Source: JAUZPB01 sp050262615 (GTDB lineage: Bacteria > Bacteroidota > Ignavibacteria > Ignavibacteriales > SURF-24). Taken from it: a DNA stretch of 64,000 nucleotides. Within the stretch, counting starts at the first letter, position 1; each line of letters begins with the position of its first letter. Under the pieces are notes generated by a model, which worked only from the letters and a program-made list of their open reading frames with translations, did not search any database and was not told the origin of the DNA. The position numbers were made by a program, and so were the translations under genes. The DNA lies in contig JBLNEL010000329.1 in the NCBI GenBank assembly GCA_050262615.1, positions 3,610 through 67,609 of the forward strand, in the 5' to 3' direction. Below are positions 51,560 to 61,325 of this stretch, piece after piece.

Positions 51560-51625
51560 GTTAATGAATAAATTTTTTATGTGAATACCATTAATTATTT
51601 AAACATCGGCAAGGAATAAGATATA

Positions 51626-53776
51626 ATGAAGAGGGTTTCTTTATTCATTATAATAATAATCATTTCAATTATAGCATTTGAGCACAGCAATGCACAGTGG
51701 AAACAGACCACTGGTCCTTGTGGCGGGAGAATATGGACGCTCACAAGCGATGGAGCAAATATATTTACCGGAACATACAAAGGAGGGATTTTCCGTTCGA
51801 GCGACAATGGCCTGAGCTGGAAAGCAATAAATAAGGATCTAGCTGCAAGTAACGGGCTACCGGCAGATGATATCAGATGCATTACCGTAAGCGGCAATGA
51901 TATTTTTGCCGGATCATATATGTTTGGGCTATTTAAATCAACTGACAAAGGAAATAGCTGGAAAGCTGTTAATAATGGACTGACTTCCGGTTATTCAACA
52001 GAATCAATTTCAGCAATTACCCTGAACGGGTCTGATATATTTGCAGGATGTTACGATCATGGAGTTTTCCGTTCTACTAACAACGGCTTAAACTGGACTC
52101 GGGTATGTAACGGTCTAACAAACCGTGACATTATGGCAATGACTTCAAAAGGTAAGATTGTTTTTGCCGGAACAAGCGGGAGTGGCATATTTTTATCTGC
52201 TGATAATGGAGAAAGCTGGCAGGAGGCAAATAATGGATTAACAGATAAATTTGTTCTTTCTATGGATGCAAATGAAACAAGCATTTATGTTTCCACCGGT
52301 TCAGGATTATTCATCTCGGATGATAATGCTTCAAGCTGGAGATCTGTTCATGGGGACTTTAGCCAAATTGAAGCAATAAAGGTCTATAAAGATAAAATAT
52401 ATGTAGGCGACTTTGGTAAAGGGGTATTTCTTTCGACAGATAACGGAAAAAGCTGGAAAAATATAAACAGCAACTTAAGTAAAACATTTATAACTGCCAT
52501 AACTGTAAATGATAATGGATTATTTGCAGGAACGTACAAAAATGGAATTTATTCATCTTACGATAACGGTGCAACATGGGAAGTATCAAACAAAGGTATG
52601 GTAATATCCGAGGTTTCTGCTCTTCTTGCCGATGGAGATGATCTTTATGCAGGTACTCCGGGCTGCGAGGTTTTCCGCTCAGGAGATAATGGAGAAAACT
52701 GGCGAGCTGTCCTTACTAGCGTACCCTCTTCAGGTACATCATTAAATGCACTGACAAAATGCGGAGATTATATTTTTGCCGGTGTAGCCGGTGTTAAAAA
52801 TGTTGGAGGCATTTATATAACAGCTGATAAGGGTAACAGCTGGAAGACCGTAAATAATAATGAACTTATTAGTTATTCTGTAAATACTTTACTTGTAATT
52901 GGTACAGGCATATATGCAGGAACCATGAAAGGTATAAGTTTTTCAAATAATTATGGTGAAAACTGGGATACTTTGAATACTGGATTATCAATCACTAATG
53001 TAAAAGCTCTGATTCATAGCGATAAAGAGATATATGCAAGTACTTTTCAGGGTCTCTATAAATCTACAAATTATGGGGCAAGCTGGGTTGCAATAAATAA
53101 CGGGGTTCCTAAGGTCACAGCACTTGCTCTTGCGGCACTTGGCAGTAATGTATTTGCCAGTTATCCACAGGGTGTATATATATACAAAACTACAGATAAA
53201 GGCTCTAGCTGGATAGCTGCTGATAAAGGCATTCCTAATACCACATGCTTTGCTGTAAAAGGGAATTATTTATTCGCAGGAACAGGTGCAGGTGTCTATC
53301 TAACAACAGACGAAGGTGAAAACTGGAAGGCTGTAAATGAGGGGCTCACACACCTATCGGTTTCTTCACTAGCAATAAACGACAATTATTTATATGCAGG
53401 CACAACTTATGGTGGAGTATTTATAAGGCATCTAAATGAAATTACAACTTCAGTAAATGACAATAAAATATCCGAACCTGAAAATTTCTCACTTAGCCAG
53501 AACTATCCCAATCCATTTAATCCCGTAACGACAATAGGCTATTCAATTCCAAGAGGGTCAGCAGTTGAGATAAAAATCTATAACATTATGGGTGATGAAA
53601 TTAGATCATTTAACATAAATTCTCAGGAAGCCGGTATGCACAATCTTCAATGGGACGGACGAGATTCAAATAGCAGACTGGTTTCAAGCGGAATATATAT
53701 TTACAAGTTAAAGGCAGTTACAAAAGAAGGTAGAAATGTATTTGAAAAATCAGCTAAGATGTTGTTACTGAAATGA
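51626..53776 (+). CDS. T9SS-secreted 13-repeat beta-propeller (BNR-like) protein
   Basis: 716 residues: a signal peptide (1-24), then 13 repeats of about 43-46 residues, each with a pattern like IFAGTYxxGIFRSxDNGxSWKAxNxGL (an Asp-box S/T-x-D-x-G-x-S/T-W and a Gly-rich turn). The C-terminal domain starts at about residue 628 with NYPNPFNPVTTIGYSIPRG and ends with GIYIYKLKA...KSAKMLLLK, a type A T9SS sorting signal. The fold is probably two propellers or one large sialidase/Vps10/Ycf48-like array that binds sugars or proteins on the surface. No catalytic residues can be identified. AAGGAATAA precedes the start. Confidence 0.9.
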   Translation: MKRVSLFIIIIIISIIAFEHSNAQWKQTTGPCGGRIWTLTSDGANIFTGTYKGGIFRSSDNGLSWKAINKDLAASNGLPADDIRCITVSGNDIFAGSYMFGLFKSTDKGNSWKAVNNGLTSGYSTESISAITLNGSDIFAGCYDHGVFRSTNNGLNWTRVCNGLTNRDIMAMTSKGKIVFAGTSGSGIFLSADNGESWQEANNGLTDKFVLSMDANETSIYVSTGSGLFISDDNASSWRSVHGDFSQIEAIKVYKDKIYVGDFGKGVFLSTDNGKSWKNINSNLSKTFITAITVNDNGLFAGTYKNGIYSSYDNGATWEVSNKGMVISEVSALLADGDDLYAGTPGCEVFRSGDNGENWRAVLTSVPSSGTSLNALTKCGDYIFAGVAGVKNVGGIYITADKGNSWKTVNNNELISYSVNTLLVIGTGIYAGTMKGISFSNNYGENWDTLNTGLSITNVKALIHSDKEIYASTFQGLYKSTNYGASWVAINNGVPKVTALALAALGSNVFASYPQGVYIYKTTDKGSSWIAADKGIPNTTCFAVKGNYLFAGTGAGVYLTTDEGENWKAVNEGLTHLSVSSLAINDNYLYAGTTYGGVFIRHLNEITTSVNDNKISEPENFSLSQNYPNPFNPVTTIGYSIPRGSAVEIKIYNIMGDEIRSFNINSQEAGMHNLQWDGRDSNSRLVSSGIYIYKLKAVTKEGRNVFEKSAKMLLLK

Positions 53777-53969
53777 TCCAGTGAAGTAGAAAAGACTAAT
53801 AGACACGGAATAAATGTACTTACTCAATAATCAAAATATAGGATCTCACAGATACTTTAAAACAGAAAAAGCTATTCTAGTATGTTCCATTAGTTTTTGC
53901 TCTCTAAAACAGCATGCGGTTTTACTAATTAAAAGTCACTATTGAGAACTTAAAATCATAAAATATATT

Positions 53970-54983
53970 TTATTTCTTATTATTGCTTATGGGAAAATCT
54001 ATCCCGGTATTTAGTATTGAAGAGAGGGCTGAATAGGGAACCCTTGCAAACCAATAGTCGTCTTCAATGGGGGCAACTTTTCCAGGCCGAAGCACAAACT
54101 CGATAAAATAAGGAGTGAGAGTAAAAGTATTCATATCGTTTTTTTTAATTAAGTTTACCTGATTATTTACAATCCATGAGGCCTTCTGCGGTCTGAGGTC
54201 TTTTATGATCTGTTCAGAAAGTATCTTATAGTAATCTGATCCGGGCTGAAACAGTTCAGATAAACTGATAAGTTTTGGTATGTTGTCAGCAATCTGAAAA
54301 TTAAGGGAGCGGTAGGAAGTTCCGGGTAAACCGGAAACAGAATAATTATCCTCTTTTACAAGCAGGCTTACAAATTTATCTGAATAGCAGCGGATAAGGT
54401 AGTCATCCCGGTATTTCCAGCCAAGGAAGATATTTGTTTTATTAATAACAAGGCGGTCTTCAGAGGATGAGACAAATTTATTAAGGTTATCCGAGCCGGC
54501 ATCATTTAAGAAGAGATTTATCTGCTGCCATGCCGGGTCTGTTGAAATAAACTGTGGAACAAAAGCTTCAGCTTTAATAAAGTCGTCTGTATTTTTCAGA
54601 AGAACATATTCAGCAACTTTTTTTATCCTGAAGTTCTGTGTATGGTTTTTGCCAATTGAAAGCCATGTGCCAGAGGAGGTTGAGCTAAGGGGGCTGATCT
54701 TAAGGTAGATCTGAGCAAGCGTGCTGTCGTTTTTATCTGAGGCTGATAGTCTGATAGTTCCATTCAGGGGGAATTCGCCCTGAAGGAAAAGCGGATCTGC
54801 AGAGGAAGAGTCAAAACTAAGGCTGCCGTTAAGGCTTTCAGTTCCAATTGTAAGGTCCATTTGGAACCTTAGGCCGTCATCCATCTCACCAGTATAATAA
54901 CTTCTGAAGCTGCCATCCGGCTGTGCATAAAGCCTGGTAAATAGGATTATAAGTATAGAAGCAATTAATCTGACCTTCATCAT
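53970..54983 (-). CDS. Secreted DUF3298-like protein
   Basis: 337 residues with a signal peptide (5-20, RLYAQ). The second half has the DUF3298/RsiV-like layout: SLNFQIADNIPKLISLSELFQPGSDYYKILSEQIIKDL, then FTLTPYFIEFVLRPGKVAPIEDDYWFARVPYSALSSIL, where FxLTxxxIxFxFxPYxVAPxxxGxxxVxIPY is typical. The first half (about 25-120) is beta-rich with no recognised family. GTCAGGAGCAC precedes the ATG. RsiV itself is an anti-sigma factor, but this protein has no cytosolic domain or TM segment. The function is unknown. Confidence 0.75.
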   Translation of the reverse strand: MMKVRLIASILIILFTRLYAQPDGSFRSYYTGEMDDGLRFQMDLTIGTESLNGSLSFDSSSADPLFLQGEFPLNGTIRLSASDKNDSTLAQIYLKISPLSSTSSGTWLSIGKNHTQNFRIKKVAEYVLLKNTDDFIKAEAFVPQFISTDPAWQQINLFLNDAGSDNLNKFVSSSEDRLVINKTNIFLGWKYRDDYLIRCYSDKFVSLLVKEDNYSVSGLPGTSYRSLNFQIADNIPKLISLSELFQPGSDYYKILSEQIIKDLRPQKASWIVNNQVNLIKKNDMNTFTLTPYFIEFVLRPGKVAPIEDDYWFARVPYSALSSILNTGIDFPISNNKK

Positions 54984-55098
54984 TTTAGAGTGCTCCTGAC
55001 TATCTGAACTTCTATTAAAATTCTGTTAAATTCCTAAGCTACTTACAAGTCACAATTTCTTCTAAATTAAGGCCGGTTACTAAATCAGTATGGGATAA

Positions 55099-56238
55099 TT
55101 AAGCGGAATTAAGCAGCACTTCTTTTTCAAGCAGGCCATTCCGAAGAATATTAAGTACAGCCAGTTCCTCTGCATCGAGTCCGAAAGGTTGTGTATTATC
55201 CCTGTTTTCTGAAGCATTTTTAATTTCCTCAAACAAAGTGCCTTCTGTAAATGAAGTAATAACTTCAGGATGAATATAGTATTTCCTGCAGACCGAGGGA
55301 GTGTTATTAAGCGCATGTGAGACAGTCTTAACAGTCTGAATGATCTTTTTCTTACTATCGGTTTCAGATTCTGCAGGTCCAAGTCTGTTAAATTCTTTAG
55401 CTGCAAGGACAGTTCCGCCCCAAGTACGGAAGTCTTTTGCAGTAAAGTCCATTCCGATAATTTCCTTCAGGTAATTATTAACATCAGCAGAGCCTACGGA
55501 CTGAAGATTTCCCTGTTCATCGACATACTGGAAAAGTTTTTGTCCCGGCAGTTCCTGGCATTGTTTAACAAGCCGGGCCAATCTGCGGTTTTCGACATCG
55601 ACCTCCCACTGTTTTCCACTTTTACCTTTAAACATGAATTTAATTTTCGAGCCGGTTACATTTGTATGCTTATTGCGGAGAGTAGTAAGTCCATAAGATC
55701 CGTTCTGTTTAGCATATTCGGGGTTACCAATTCTGATCATAGTTTGTTCAAGAAGGCTGACCAGTATAGCAAGTACTTTTTCGCGGCTGAGGTTATGTTT
55801 TTTCAAGTCCTCCTCAACGCGTGCTCTGATAAGAGGGAGAGATTCACCGAACTTTATCATTAAGTTAAATTTGTTGGAGTTACTGATCTCCTCCCAGCGG
55901 GTGTGATAGATATATTGTTTTCTTCCCTTCTGATCACGCCCTGTAGCCTGAATATGTCCGTTTGAAGAATTGCAGATCCAAACATTTGTCCATGCAGGAG
56001 GAATTATAAGCGATTCAAACCTGGAAAGAAGTTTCTTATCGGTAACGCGTTCCCCTTTTGAAGAAAGATAAATAAAGCCCTTGCCGTGGCGTCTGCGAGT
56101 GCAGCCCTCGTCGCTATCGCAGACATATTCAAGTCCAACGACCTCAGCTATCTCCTCGGGCATTGTAACAATAAGGTTGTCAAGTTTTTCATTTATCAGA
56201 TTTTCAATTTCGTTAATATTCTTAATTTTCTTCTGCAT
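55099..56238 (-). CDS. DNA topoisomerase IB (poxvirus-like type)
   Basis: 379 residues. The N-terminal part has GCTRRRHGKGFIYL, IPPAWTNVWICNSSNGHIQATGRDQKGRKQYIYHTRW, the usual bacterial topoisomerase IB opening. The catalytic part has LRNKHTNVTGSKIKFMFKGKSGK, FTAKDFRTWGGT and CRKYYIHPEV, where Y321 is the predicted nucleophile and the arginines and lysine (R171-ish IRIGN, K203-ish, R271) complete the pentad. It relaxes supercoils through a 3'-phosphotyrosine. A purine-rich AGAGAGAGAGA stretch lies in front of the ATG. It is a single gene. Confidence 0.93.
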   Translation of the reverse strand: MQKKIKNINEIENLINEKLDNLIVTMPEEIAEVVGLEYVCDSDEGCTRRRHGKGFIYLSSKGERVTDKKLLSRFESLIIPPAWTNVWICNSSNGHIQATGRDQKGRKQYIYHTRWEEISNSNKFNLMIKFGESLPLIRARVEEDLKKHNLSREKVLAILVSLLEQTMIRIGNPEYAKQNGSYGLTTLRNKHTNVTGSKIKFMFKGKSGKQWEVDVENRRLARLVKQCQELPGQKLFQYVDEQGNLQSVGSADVNNYLKEIIGMDFTAKDFRTWGGTVLAAKEFNRLGPAESETDSKKKIIQTVKTVSHALNNTPSVCRKYYIHPEVITSFTEGTLFEEIKNASENRDNTQPFGLDAEELAVLNILRNGLLEKEVLLNSA

Positions 56239-56500
56239 AGACTGCTTTCTCTCTCTCTCTCTGTTAAAACGTTTTCTAATCAGAATAGCTTATAAGCAAA
56301 TGATCTTCTTATCAGGCCATTATCACACTATTAATTACAACACACATATTCCTCCTCAGGTTTCAGAAGGTCTTTAAAGGGGCAGAATCCCGGTACTCTT
56401 TTTACAGCTTCTTGATATTATATAAATATACTATTAGCTTTCTAAAGCTTTTTCGTGCAGTTTTTAGAAGAAAAAATAAACCAGGGAATAATTTTATTTT

Positions 56501-57337
56501 ATGGGCAGCTTTTCAAACTCAAAGTATAACTTTAATGATGCTGATACGGTTTCAGTAATTGATGAACTTCCGTTATGGTCAGCACCTTTCGGACTGAAGC
56601 TTCTGGAGAAAATTAAATTAAAACCAAATCTTGCAGTACTTGATATTGGCTTCGGTCTTGGATTTCCGGCAATAGAAGCTGCACACAGGCTTGGAAGGAC
56701 CTGCAGGGTTTATGGCATTGATCCCTGGGAAGCTGCAATAAAAAGGGCACAGAAGAAGGTCTCTATTTTTGATATGAAGAATATTGAACTGATGAAGGGA
56801 GCGGCAGAGAGTATTCCGCTTCCGGATAGATCAATTGACCTGGTCATATCAAATAATGGTATTAATAATGTAAATGATCTAAGCCAGGTATTCAGGGAGA
56901 TCAGCAGAGTAGCCAGAAGCGGCGCACAGTTTGTGGCTACAGTAAACTCAGAAGGAACGATGATCGAGTTTTATAGAATATTCATGCAGGTCTTATCAGA
57001 TTCCGGTTTAGAGGAAATAATTCCTAAAATAAAAAAGCATATTTACGAAAAGCGCCGGCCTAAGGAAGAGTTTGAAAGGCTCCTTGAAGAGAATGGATTC
57101 AAAATAGAGAATATATATGAAGATTCATTCAGGTACAGATTTACCGATGGAACTGCAATGTTTGACTATCCTTTTATTCAGTATGCATTTTTAGAAAGCT
57201 GGCTCTCATTAGTCCCGGAGGAAAGAGCCGATGAAATTTTTAATGAAATAGAAAAAAGGATGAATGAAGTAAGCAGGGTTTCAGGGGAATGGGTGCTTAC
57301 AATTCCCTTTATGACAATAGATGCAGCAAAGAAATAA
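56501..57337 (+). CDS. Class I SAM-dependent methyltransferase
   Basis: 278 residues. SAM-binding motif I is VLDIGFGLGFP at 46-56, with an acidic end to strand 2 (YGIDPWEAAIKRAQKK), then LMKGAAESIPLPDRSIDLVISNNGINNV, typical of Methyltransf_11. The C-terminal ~110 residues are a helical substrate cap. It is not a UbiE by motif. The substrate is unknown. A small ORF overlaps its 3' end by 49 nt. Confidence 0.88.
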   Translation: MGSFSNSKYNFNDADTVSVIDELPLWSAPFGLKLLEKIKLKPNLAVLDIGFGLGFPAIEAAHRLGRTCRVYGIDPWEAAIKRAQKKVSIFDMKNIELMKGAAESIPLPDRSIDLVISNNGINNVNDLSQVFREISRVARSGAQFVATVNSEGTMIEFYRIFMQVLSDSGLEEIIPKIKKHIYEKRRPKEEFERLLEENGFKIENIYEDSFRYRFTDGTAMFDYPFIQYAFLESWLSLVPEERADEIFNEIEKRMNEVSRVSGEWVLTIPFMTIDAAKK

Positions 57338-57516
57338 AACAGGTATTGTTCAGACTGAAGACTCCGGGAGAGTTTATTTACACTCCGGGGCTTCCGTTTA
57401 TTGAAAGCCAGATTGAAAGTCTTAAGAGTTTTGAAATAAAAAAGTATCCGGTTCCGGTTACAATAAAAGAGATTGAATCAATTTCATATGCAGTAAAAAT
57501 TAAAAGGCTGCAATAG
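57289..57516 (+). CDS. Possible small protein overlapping the methyltransferase gene
   Basis: 75 residues from the ATG at 57289; the region after the methyltransferase stop (57338-57516) reads as a plausible peptide (VLFRLKTPGEFIYTPGLPFIESQIESLKSFEIKKYPVPVTIKEIESISYAVKIKRLQ in pieces), and a TTG at 57348 is another possible start. No family is recognised. The codon pattern after 57340 looks coding. A hairpin follows at once. It may be a short accessory subunit or a remnant. Confidence 0.4.
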   Translation: MGAYNSLYDNRCSKEIKQVLFRLKTPGEFIYTPGLPFIESQIESLKSFEIKKYPVPVTIKEIESISYAVKIKRLQ

Positions 57517-57544
57517 AAAGCCATATATATTAATAATGGCTTTC
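57516..57544 (+). terminator. Hairpin after the small ORF
   Basis: 9-bp stem GAAAGCCAT / ATGGCTTTC with an 11-nt AT loop. No T-run, so it is a weak terminator at best. Confidence 0.4.
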
Positions 57545-57555
57545 CTTAAGAAATG

Positions 57556-57606
57556 TATTTCTGAAAGAAGAATATTTCTGAAAATACTATATTTCTGTAA
57601 GAACGA
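57556..57606. repeat. 17-bp tandem array, three copies
   Basis: TATTTCTGAAAGAAGAA, TATTTCTGAAAATACTA and TATTTCTGTAAGAACGA, period 17, between two convergent genes. Confidence 0.8.
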
Positions 57607-57644
57607 TTTCTCTTTAATAAAAAATTATCCAGCTGCAGGATAAA

Positions 57645-60008
57645 TTATCTTAATGCAAAATTGCGGAAATGTCTGCATTCGGCTAAAACTTCCTGATAGT
57701 ATCTGGTATCAGAGTAATCTGATCTTAACTTACCAAAGAGTGTTCTATACTGCAGCGGTACCCTTTGCTGGTCGACACTTTGGGGTTTATTGTAAAAAGA
57801 GTTCAGTTCACATTTAGATGCCATAAACAAGCACTTTGCAGCAAATTCCCGGTCTTTTGTAAGGCTCATTGCCTTCAGGTAATAATTCTGTGCCTGTGAA
57901 CAGTCATAGAAGCTATAGTTAAATCCCTCGTAGTATCCCCATGGGCTGGATGTTCTTCTAAATGCAGAAGCTATCCAGCTATTGCCGTAGTAGGACTTAT
58001 TATATAATCCGTTAGCAATCAGAAAGTAATATGCTGCAGCGTTTGCAGTATCTGTTTTTGCCAGTTGTTCTAATTCCAGCATTCTTTTTGAGAAGCCCAA
58101 AATAGTATACCGGTTTATATTTAATGCATTATAGTCGCAGTCGTGGCAGTCTATTATGTGCACAGCAAAAGGATCAGCAGGCAGTTTTTCGCTCATATCA
58201 TCGGAATACCTGTCAGAATTATATGTGCCAAGCTTTAAGACTGCCTTATCAAATTCTCCTTTTGCGATAAAGCTTTTTGCCTGAATATATTCAAGTTCAT
58301 GAACGCTATAAGAATAGTTATCTATCAGAAACCTTTCAAATTCTGAAAATCTTTTCATATAATCCGAATTGTTTTTATACCAGTCATCCTGCTTAAACTT
58401 TTCTGATATGGTTTCGTATATTTTATCAACAGGTTCAAGATGGTAGTCTTTTTTTATATCGTAGCCGAAAGCATTATCATGCTCGTTAAAGAAAAATCCA
58501 TATGTATAATTTTTCTGATCAATACTAATTCCAAGGCAAAGGTTAGCCTTAAGCTGGTCCCCCTGTTTCCAGTATTTTCTGGCAAGGGTATTCATTATAT
58601 ATATAAGAGCTTCTTTAGCATTAAACCTATTGTCGTTGTTTAACTCATAAAGCCATTTGATATCGGCTGCCAGGTTATCTTCTGAATTTCTATCAATATT
58701 ACTTAGGCTGTTTACCTTATTTACTATTTCAGCGGTCTGTATGCGTCTTAAAAATGAGAAGTCATCTGCAGGGCAGGATTTTTTTGCTGCAAAGTAAAAA
58801 GGTTTTGCATCTTCAGTTCTGTTTATAAGAGTTGCGATATATCCTGCTGCAAAGTTCCAGAGGCAGGAGTTTGGGAGTTTATCTGACCCGGCAATTTTCT
58901 TTACCACTTCAAAAAGCTCATTGCCTGAAGAAAGCGGAAAGTCAGGATTATCTTCAAGATAAGACTTCTGGCCGGCCCAGTTAGCCTTAGTAGGAAGAAT
59001 AAGTCTTTCAAGCCTGGTTATTTCTCTGGAAAGTAAAAGCAATGGATATTCAGACTTAGGTGAAAGGCTGAAGACAGGGCTGATAAACTGAATGCTTTTA
59101 CCGGGGTTCTGATATGCAGCCATTGTATAAATAAGAGCTTTTTCATTATTGTTTCTGCAGAGCCTAAGAGCTTCATTTACAAGCGAGTCTTCCTGAAGTT
59201 CAATGCTTAAGATACTTTGTCTTCTGCGGCTCAGGCAGTTATCAAATACACGTGAGAACAAATAATTAGATTCGGCATAGCGCCCAAGGCTTTTCAGAGC
59301 TCCTGCCTTATGAGCAAGTGACCAGTACTGAATAAGGCTTAAGTTATTCTTTTTATCAAAGAACCTGTCGTAGAGTTCAACGGTCTTATCGTACTGCTGT
59401 AAATAATGTGAAAGTCTGATTACCTGATAGGCATATCTTTCCCTTATAAAACTATTTTTTGCTTTCCTTAAGTTTTCGAGGCCCTTGTCGATCAATTCTT
59501 TCATAAGCTGAGTGTTGTGGTGTTTTTCCTCCCAGCTATTATCGTTTGTAACTTCAGGCTCGCACTGTTTTGTAAACCTAAGGTAGTCAATTATTTCGGA
59601 AGAGCGTAAGGTTTTCAGATACCTGACAAATGAATTATCTTCAAATCCCACGGGAAGTCTGCTGCCAGTTTTAAGATAGCTGCATATCTGCTCTAGTTCT
59701 TCAAAGGTGGTCTTATAAATTACTTTTTCGATGTGATCAGCAGATGGAACATCTTTTAAGAATTTCAGCCAGTCTTTAAGGTTAGCAGTAAGAGACTCCT
59801 CTGAACCGTCAAGCTGATCGGCAAATACATTTTCGCTTAAGAAAAAAGGTTTAAGATCAGGGATCTTATAAAGCGAGTTATCAAAAATAGTATAGTAATC
59901 ATCAGGAGACAGAGATGGACCACAGCTTTCAGCTTTCTTAAAAGTCAGCAGAAGAAATGCCGCACTAATTAAAACAGGAAATAATATTTTCAAACTTTGT
60001 TTTTTCAT
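57645..60008 (-). CDS. Large exported helical-repeat (TPR-like) protein of unknown function
   Basis: 787 residues. A signal peptide (9-28) is followed by SCGPSLSPDDYYTIFDNSL, a Cys-Gly-Pro start seen in a group of large Bacteroidota proteins that I remember only as uncharacterised. The rest is nearly all helical with TPR-like pairs (QYDKTVELYDRFF..SLIQYWSLAHKAGALKSLGRYAESNYLFSRVFDN; AKSFIAKGEFDKAVLKLG; LKAMSLTKDREFAAKCLFMASKCEL). It overlaps the upstream lipoprotein gene by 44 nt, so the two form one translational unit. No enzymatic motif is seen. Confidence 0.7.
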   Translation of the reverse strand: MKKQSLKILFPVLISAAFLLLTFKKAESCGPSLSPDDYYTIFDNSLYKIPDLKPFFLSENVFADQLDGSEESLTANLKDWLKFLKDVPSADHIEKVIYKTTFEELEQICSYLKTGSRLPVGFEDNSFVRYLKTLRSSEIIDYLRFTKQCEPEVTNDNSWEEKHHNTQLMKELIDKGLENLRKAKNSFIRERYAYQVIRLSHYLQQYDKTVELYDRFFDKKNNLSLIQYWSLAHKAGALKSLGRYAESNYLFSRVFDNCLSRRRQSILSIELQEDSLVNEALRLCRNNNEKALIYTMAAYQNPGKSIQFISPVFSLSPKSEYPLLLLSREITRLERLILPTKANWAGQKSYLEDNPDFPLSSGNELFEVVKKIAGSDKLPNSCLWNFAAGYIATLINRTEDAKPFYFAAKKSCPADDFSFLRRIQTAEIVNKVNSLSNIDRNSEDNLAADIKWLYELNNDNRFNAKEALIYIMNTLARKYWKQGDQLKANLCLGISIDQKNYTYGFFFNEHDNAFGYDIKKDYHLEPVDKIYETISEKFKQDDWYKNNSDYMKRFSEFERFLIDNYSYSVHELEYIQAKSFIAKGEFDKAVLKLGTYNSDRYSDDMSEKLPADPFAVHIIDCHDCDYNALNINRYTILGFSKRMLELEQLAKTDTANAAAYYFLIANGLYNKSYYGNSWIASAFRRTSSPWGYYEGFNYSFYDCSQAQNYYLKAMSLTKDREFAAKCLFMASKCELNSFYNKPQSVDQQRVPLQYRTLFGKLRSDYSDTRYYQEVLAECRHFRNFALR

Positions 60009-61005
60009 ATTTCTTTACTACTTCTTTATTAAGATGATAAAGTGCTAAAGTGAACCTGTTTTCTTTGATATGTTCTGAAATGATCTGAGCAGCCCGTGCA
60101 GTAAGATCAGCACTGACGGTTTCAATTTTAATTATATCATTTTCATAGAAGATATTTCCCCGGATAGCTGTCCGGGTTTTACATTTGAACTGGCCGGAAG
60201 AAATCTGAGTGAAATTACCTGTTTGTATTAATTCTTCAGAGCTCATTTCATTTAAAAGAGCAATAAGTTTTCCATTTCTGAATAATGATCCCCAGCTAAA
60301 AGCAGGAAGCACAACATCGAGCTTTAAGGGATACTTATCAAAATTATAAAGATATTTCTCAGCAGTCTGAGCATCAAAGATTGAATTCCTGGTCCTGATA
60401 TTTTCAACTGAACCCATATTATAGAACATCAGCATTCCGCGGTCTGCAGGAGGGATACCTGTTTTAGAAAAATACTTTACCTGATGGAGGCGTATTGTAG
60501 CAGAAATCATTTTTCCAGAGGAGAGTTTTTTAACAGATCTAAGGAGGCTGAAATATTTATCACGAGTCTTATCAGTCCAGTCGCAGTCAAATTGAATTTC
60601 ATTAAATCTGATATTATAAGATGACAACTTTGAATTAACTTTATTTATGATCTTTTCAGAAAGAGTATTTATTTCTGAGCAGGAAATATTAATCAGAGTT
60701 CTGTTTGTAATAAAGACAGCAGGAATTATTTCTATTCGGCTGATATTTTTTGAGACAATAGTCACATCGCCAACAGGACAGGCATTTTTCAGGTTTTCAT
60801 TCCAATCGACATCAAAGACCCTGAGGTAGAGCTTTTTCAGGTTGTTAGAGTAAATCCACTGTTTTTCCTCATCTGTGAGGTTAAATGTGCTTTTCCAGTG
60901 ATAAACGGCTGCGGTGACTGAAACATCACGCCTTTTTGAGCATGAGAAAGCAGAGAAAGTCAAAAGCAGAATAAGAACAGCTTTCAGGCATGCCTTATCA
61001 ATCAT
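59965..61005 (-). CDS. Probable lipoprotein of unknown function, partner of the large TPR-like protein
   Basis: 346 residues from the ATG at 61005 (MIDKACLKAVLILLLTFSAFSCSKRR), chosen because it gives a proper lipobox FSAFSC; the longer frame to 61107 has no signal sequence at its end. The mature part has alternating strands and helices (LKKLYLRVFDVDWN, IEIIPAVFITNRTLI, IRFNEIQFDCDWT, MISATIRLHQVKYF, GMLMFYNMGSVE, LDVVLPAFSWG), an order typical of a TIM-barrel glycosidase-like fold. The catalytic residues are not identified. It overlaps the following gene by 44 nt, and so both should act together at the cell envelope. Confidence 0.65.
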   Translation of the reverse strand: MIDKACLKAVLILLLTFSAFSCSKRRDVSVTAAVYHWKSTFNLTDEEKQWIYSNNLKKLYLRVFDVDWNENLKNACPVGDVTIVSKNISRIEIIPAVFITNRTLINISCSEINTLSEKIINKVNSKLSSYNIRFNEIQFDCDWTDKTRDKYFSLLRSVKKLSSGKMISATIRLHQVKYFSKTGIPPADRGMLMFYNMGSVENIRTRNSIFDAQTAEKYLYNFDKYPLKLDVVLPAFSWGSLFRNGKLIALLNEMSSEELIQTGNFTQISSGQFKCKTRTAIRGNIFYENDIIKIETVSADLTARAAQIISEHIKENRFTLALYHLNKEVVKKYEKTKFENIISCFN

Positions 61006-61170
61006 ATGTATTCGGCCTAGGCAGCCCTGATTCAGCAGGTGTGAGGGGATCTTCAGCTGAAAAAGGAATTTTAATATCATCAGGGATTTATATTTGGTCA
61101 GGTTCATTCAGTAAATTTGATTTGAATGACATTATATAAAAATTAAACCAGACTATTTCAAGTTTTATTT

Positions 61171-61221
61171 GAATGAAATCACAGGGAGAATGAAATCACA
61201 GTACAGGTGAAATCAAAAGCT
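61171..61221. repeat. 17-bp tandem array, three copies
   Basis: GAATGAAATCACAGGGA type copies with TGAAATCAC at 61174, 61191 and 61208 (period 17), in the divergent gap between the lipoprotein gene and the cytochrome c gene. Confidence 0.75.
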
Positions 61222-61325
61222 TATATTTCCTGTTTTCATTAGTATTGAATGTATAATTCGTTCCCCTTATATTGATAGCCGTAAATAGGAATAATTAATA
61301 AAAAATCGATTAAAGGTTAAAATAA

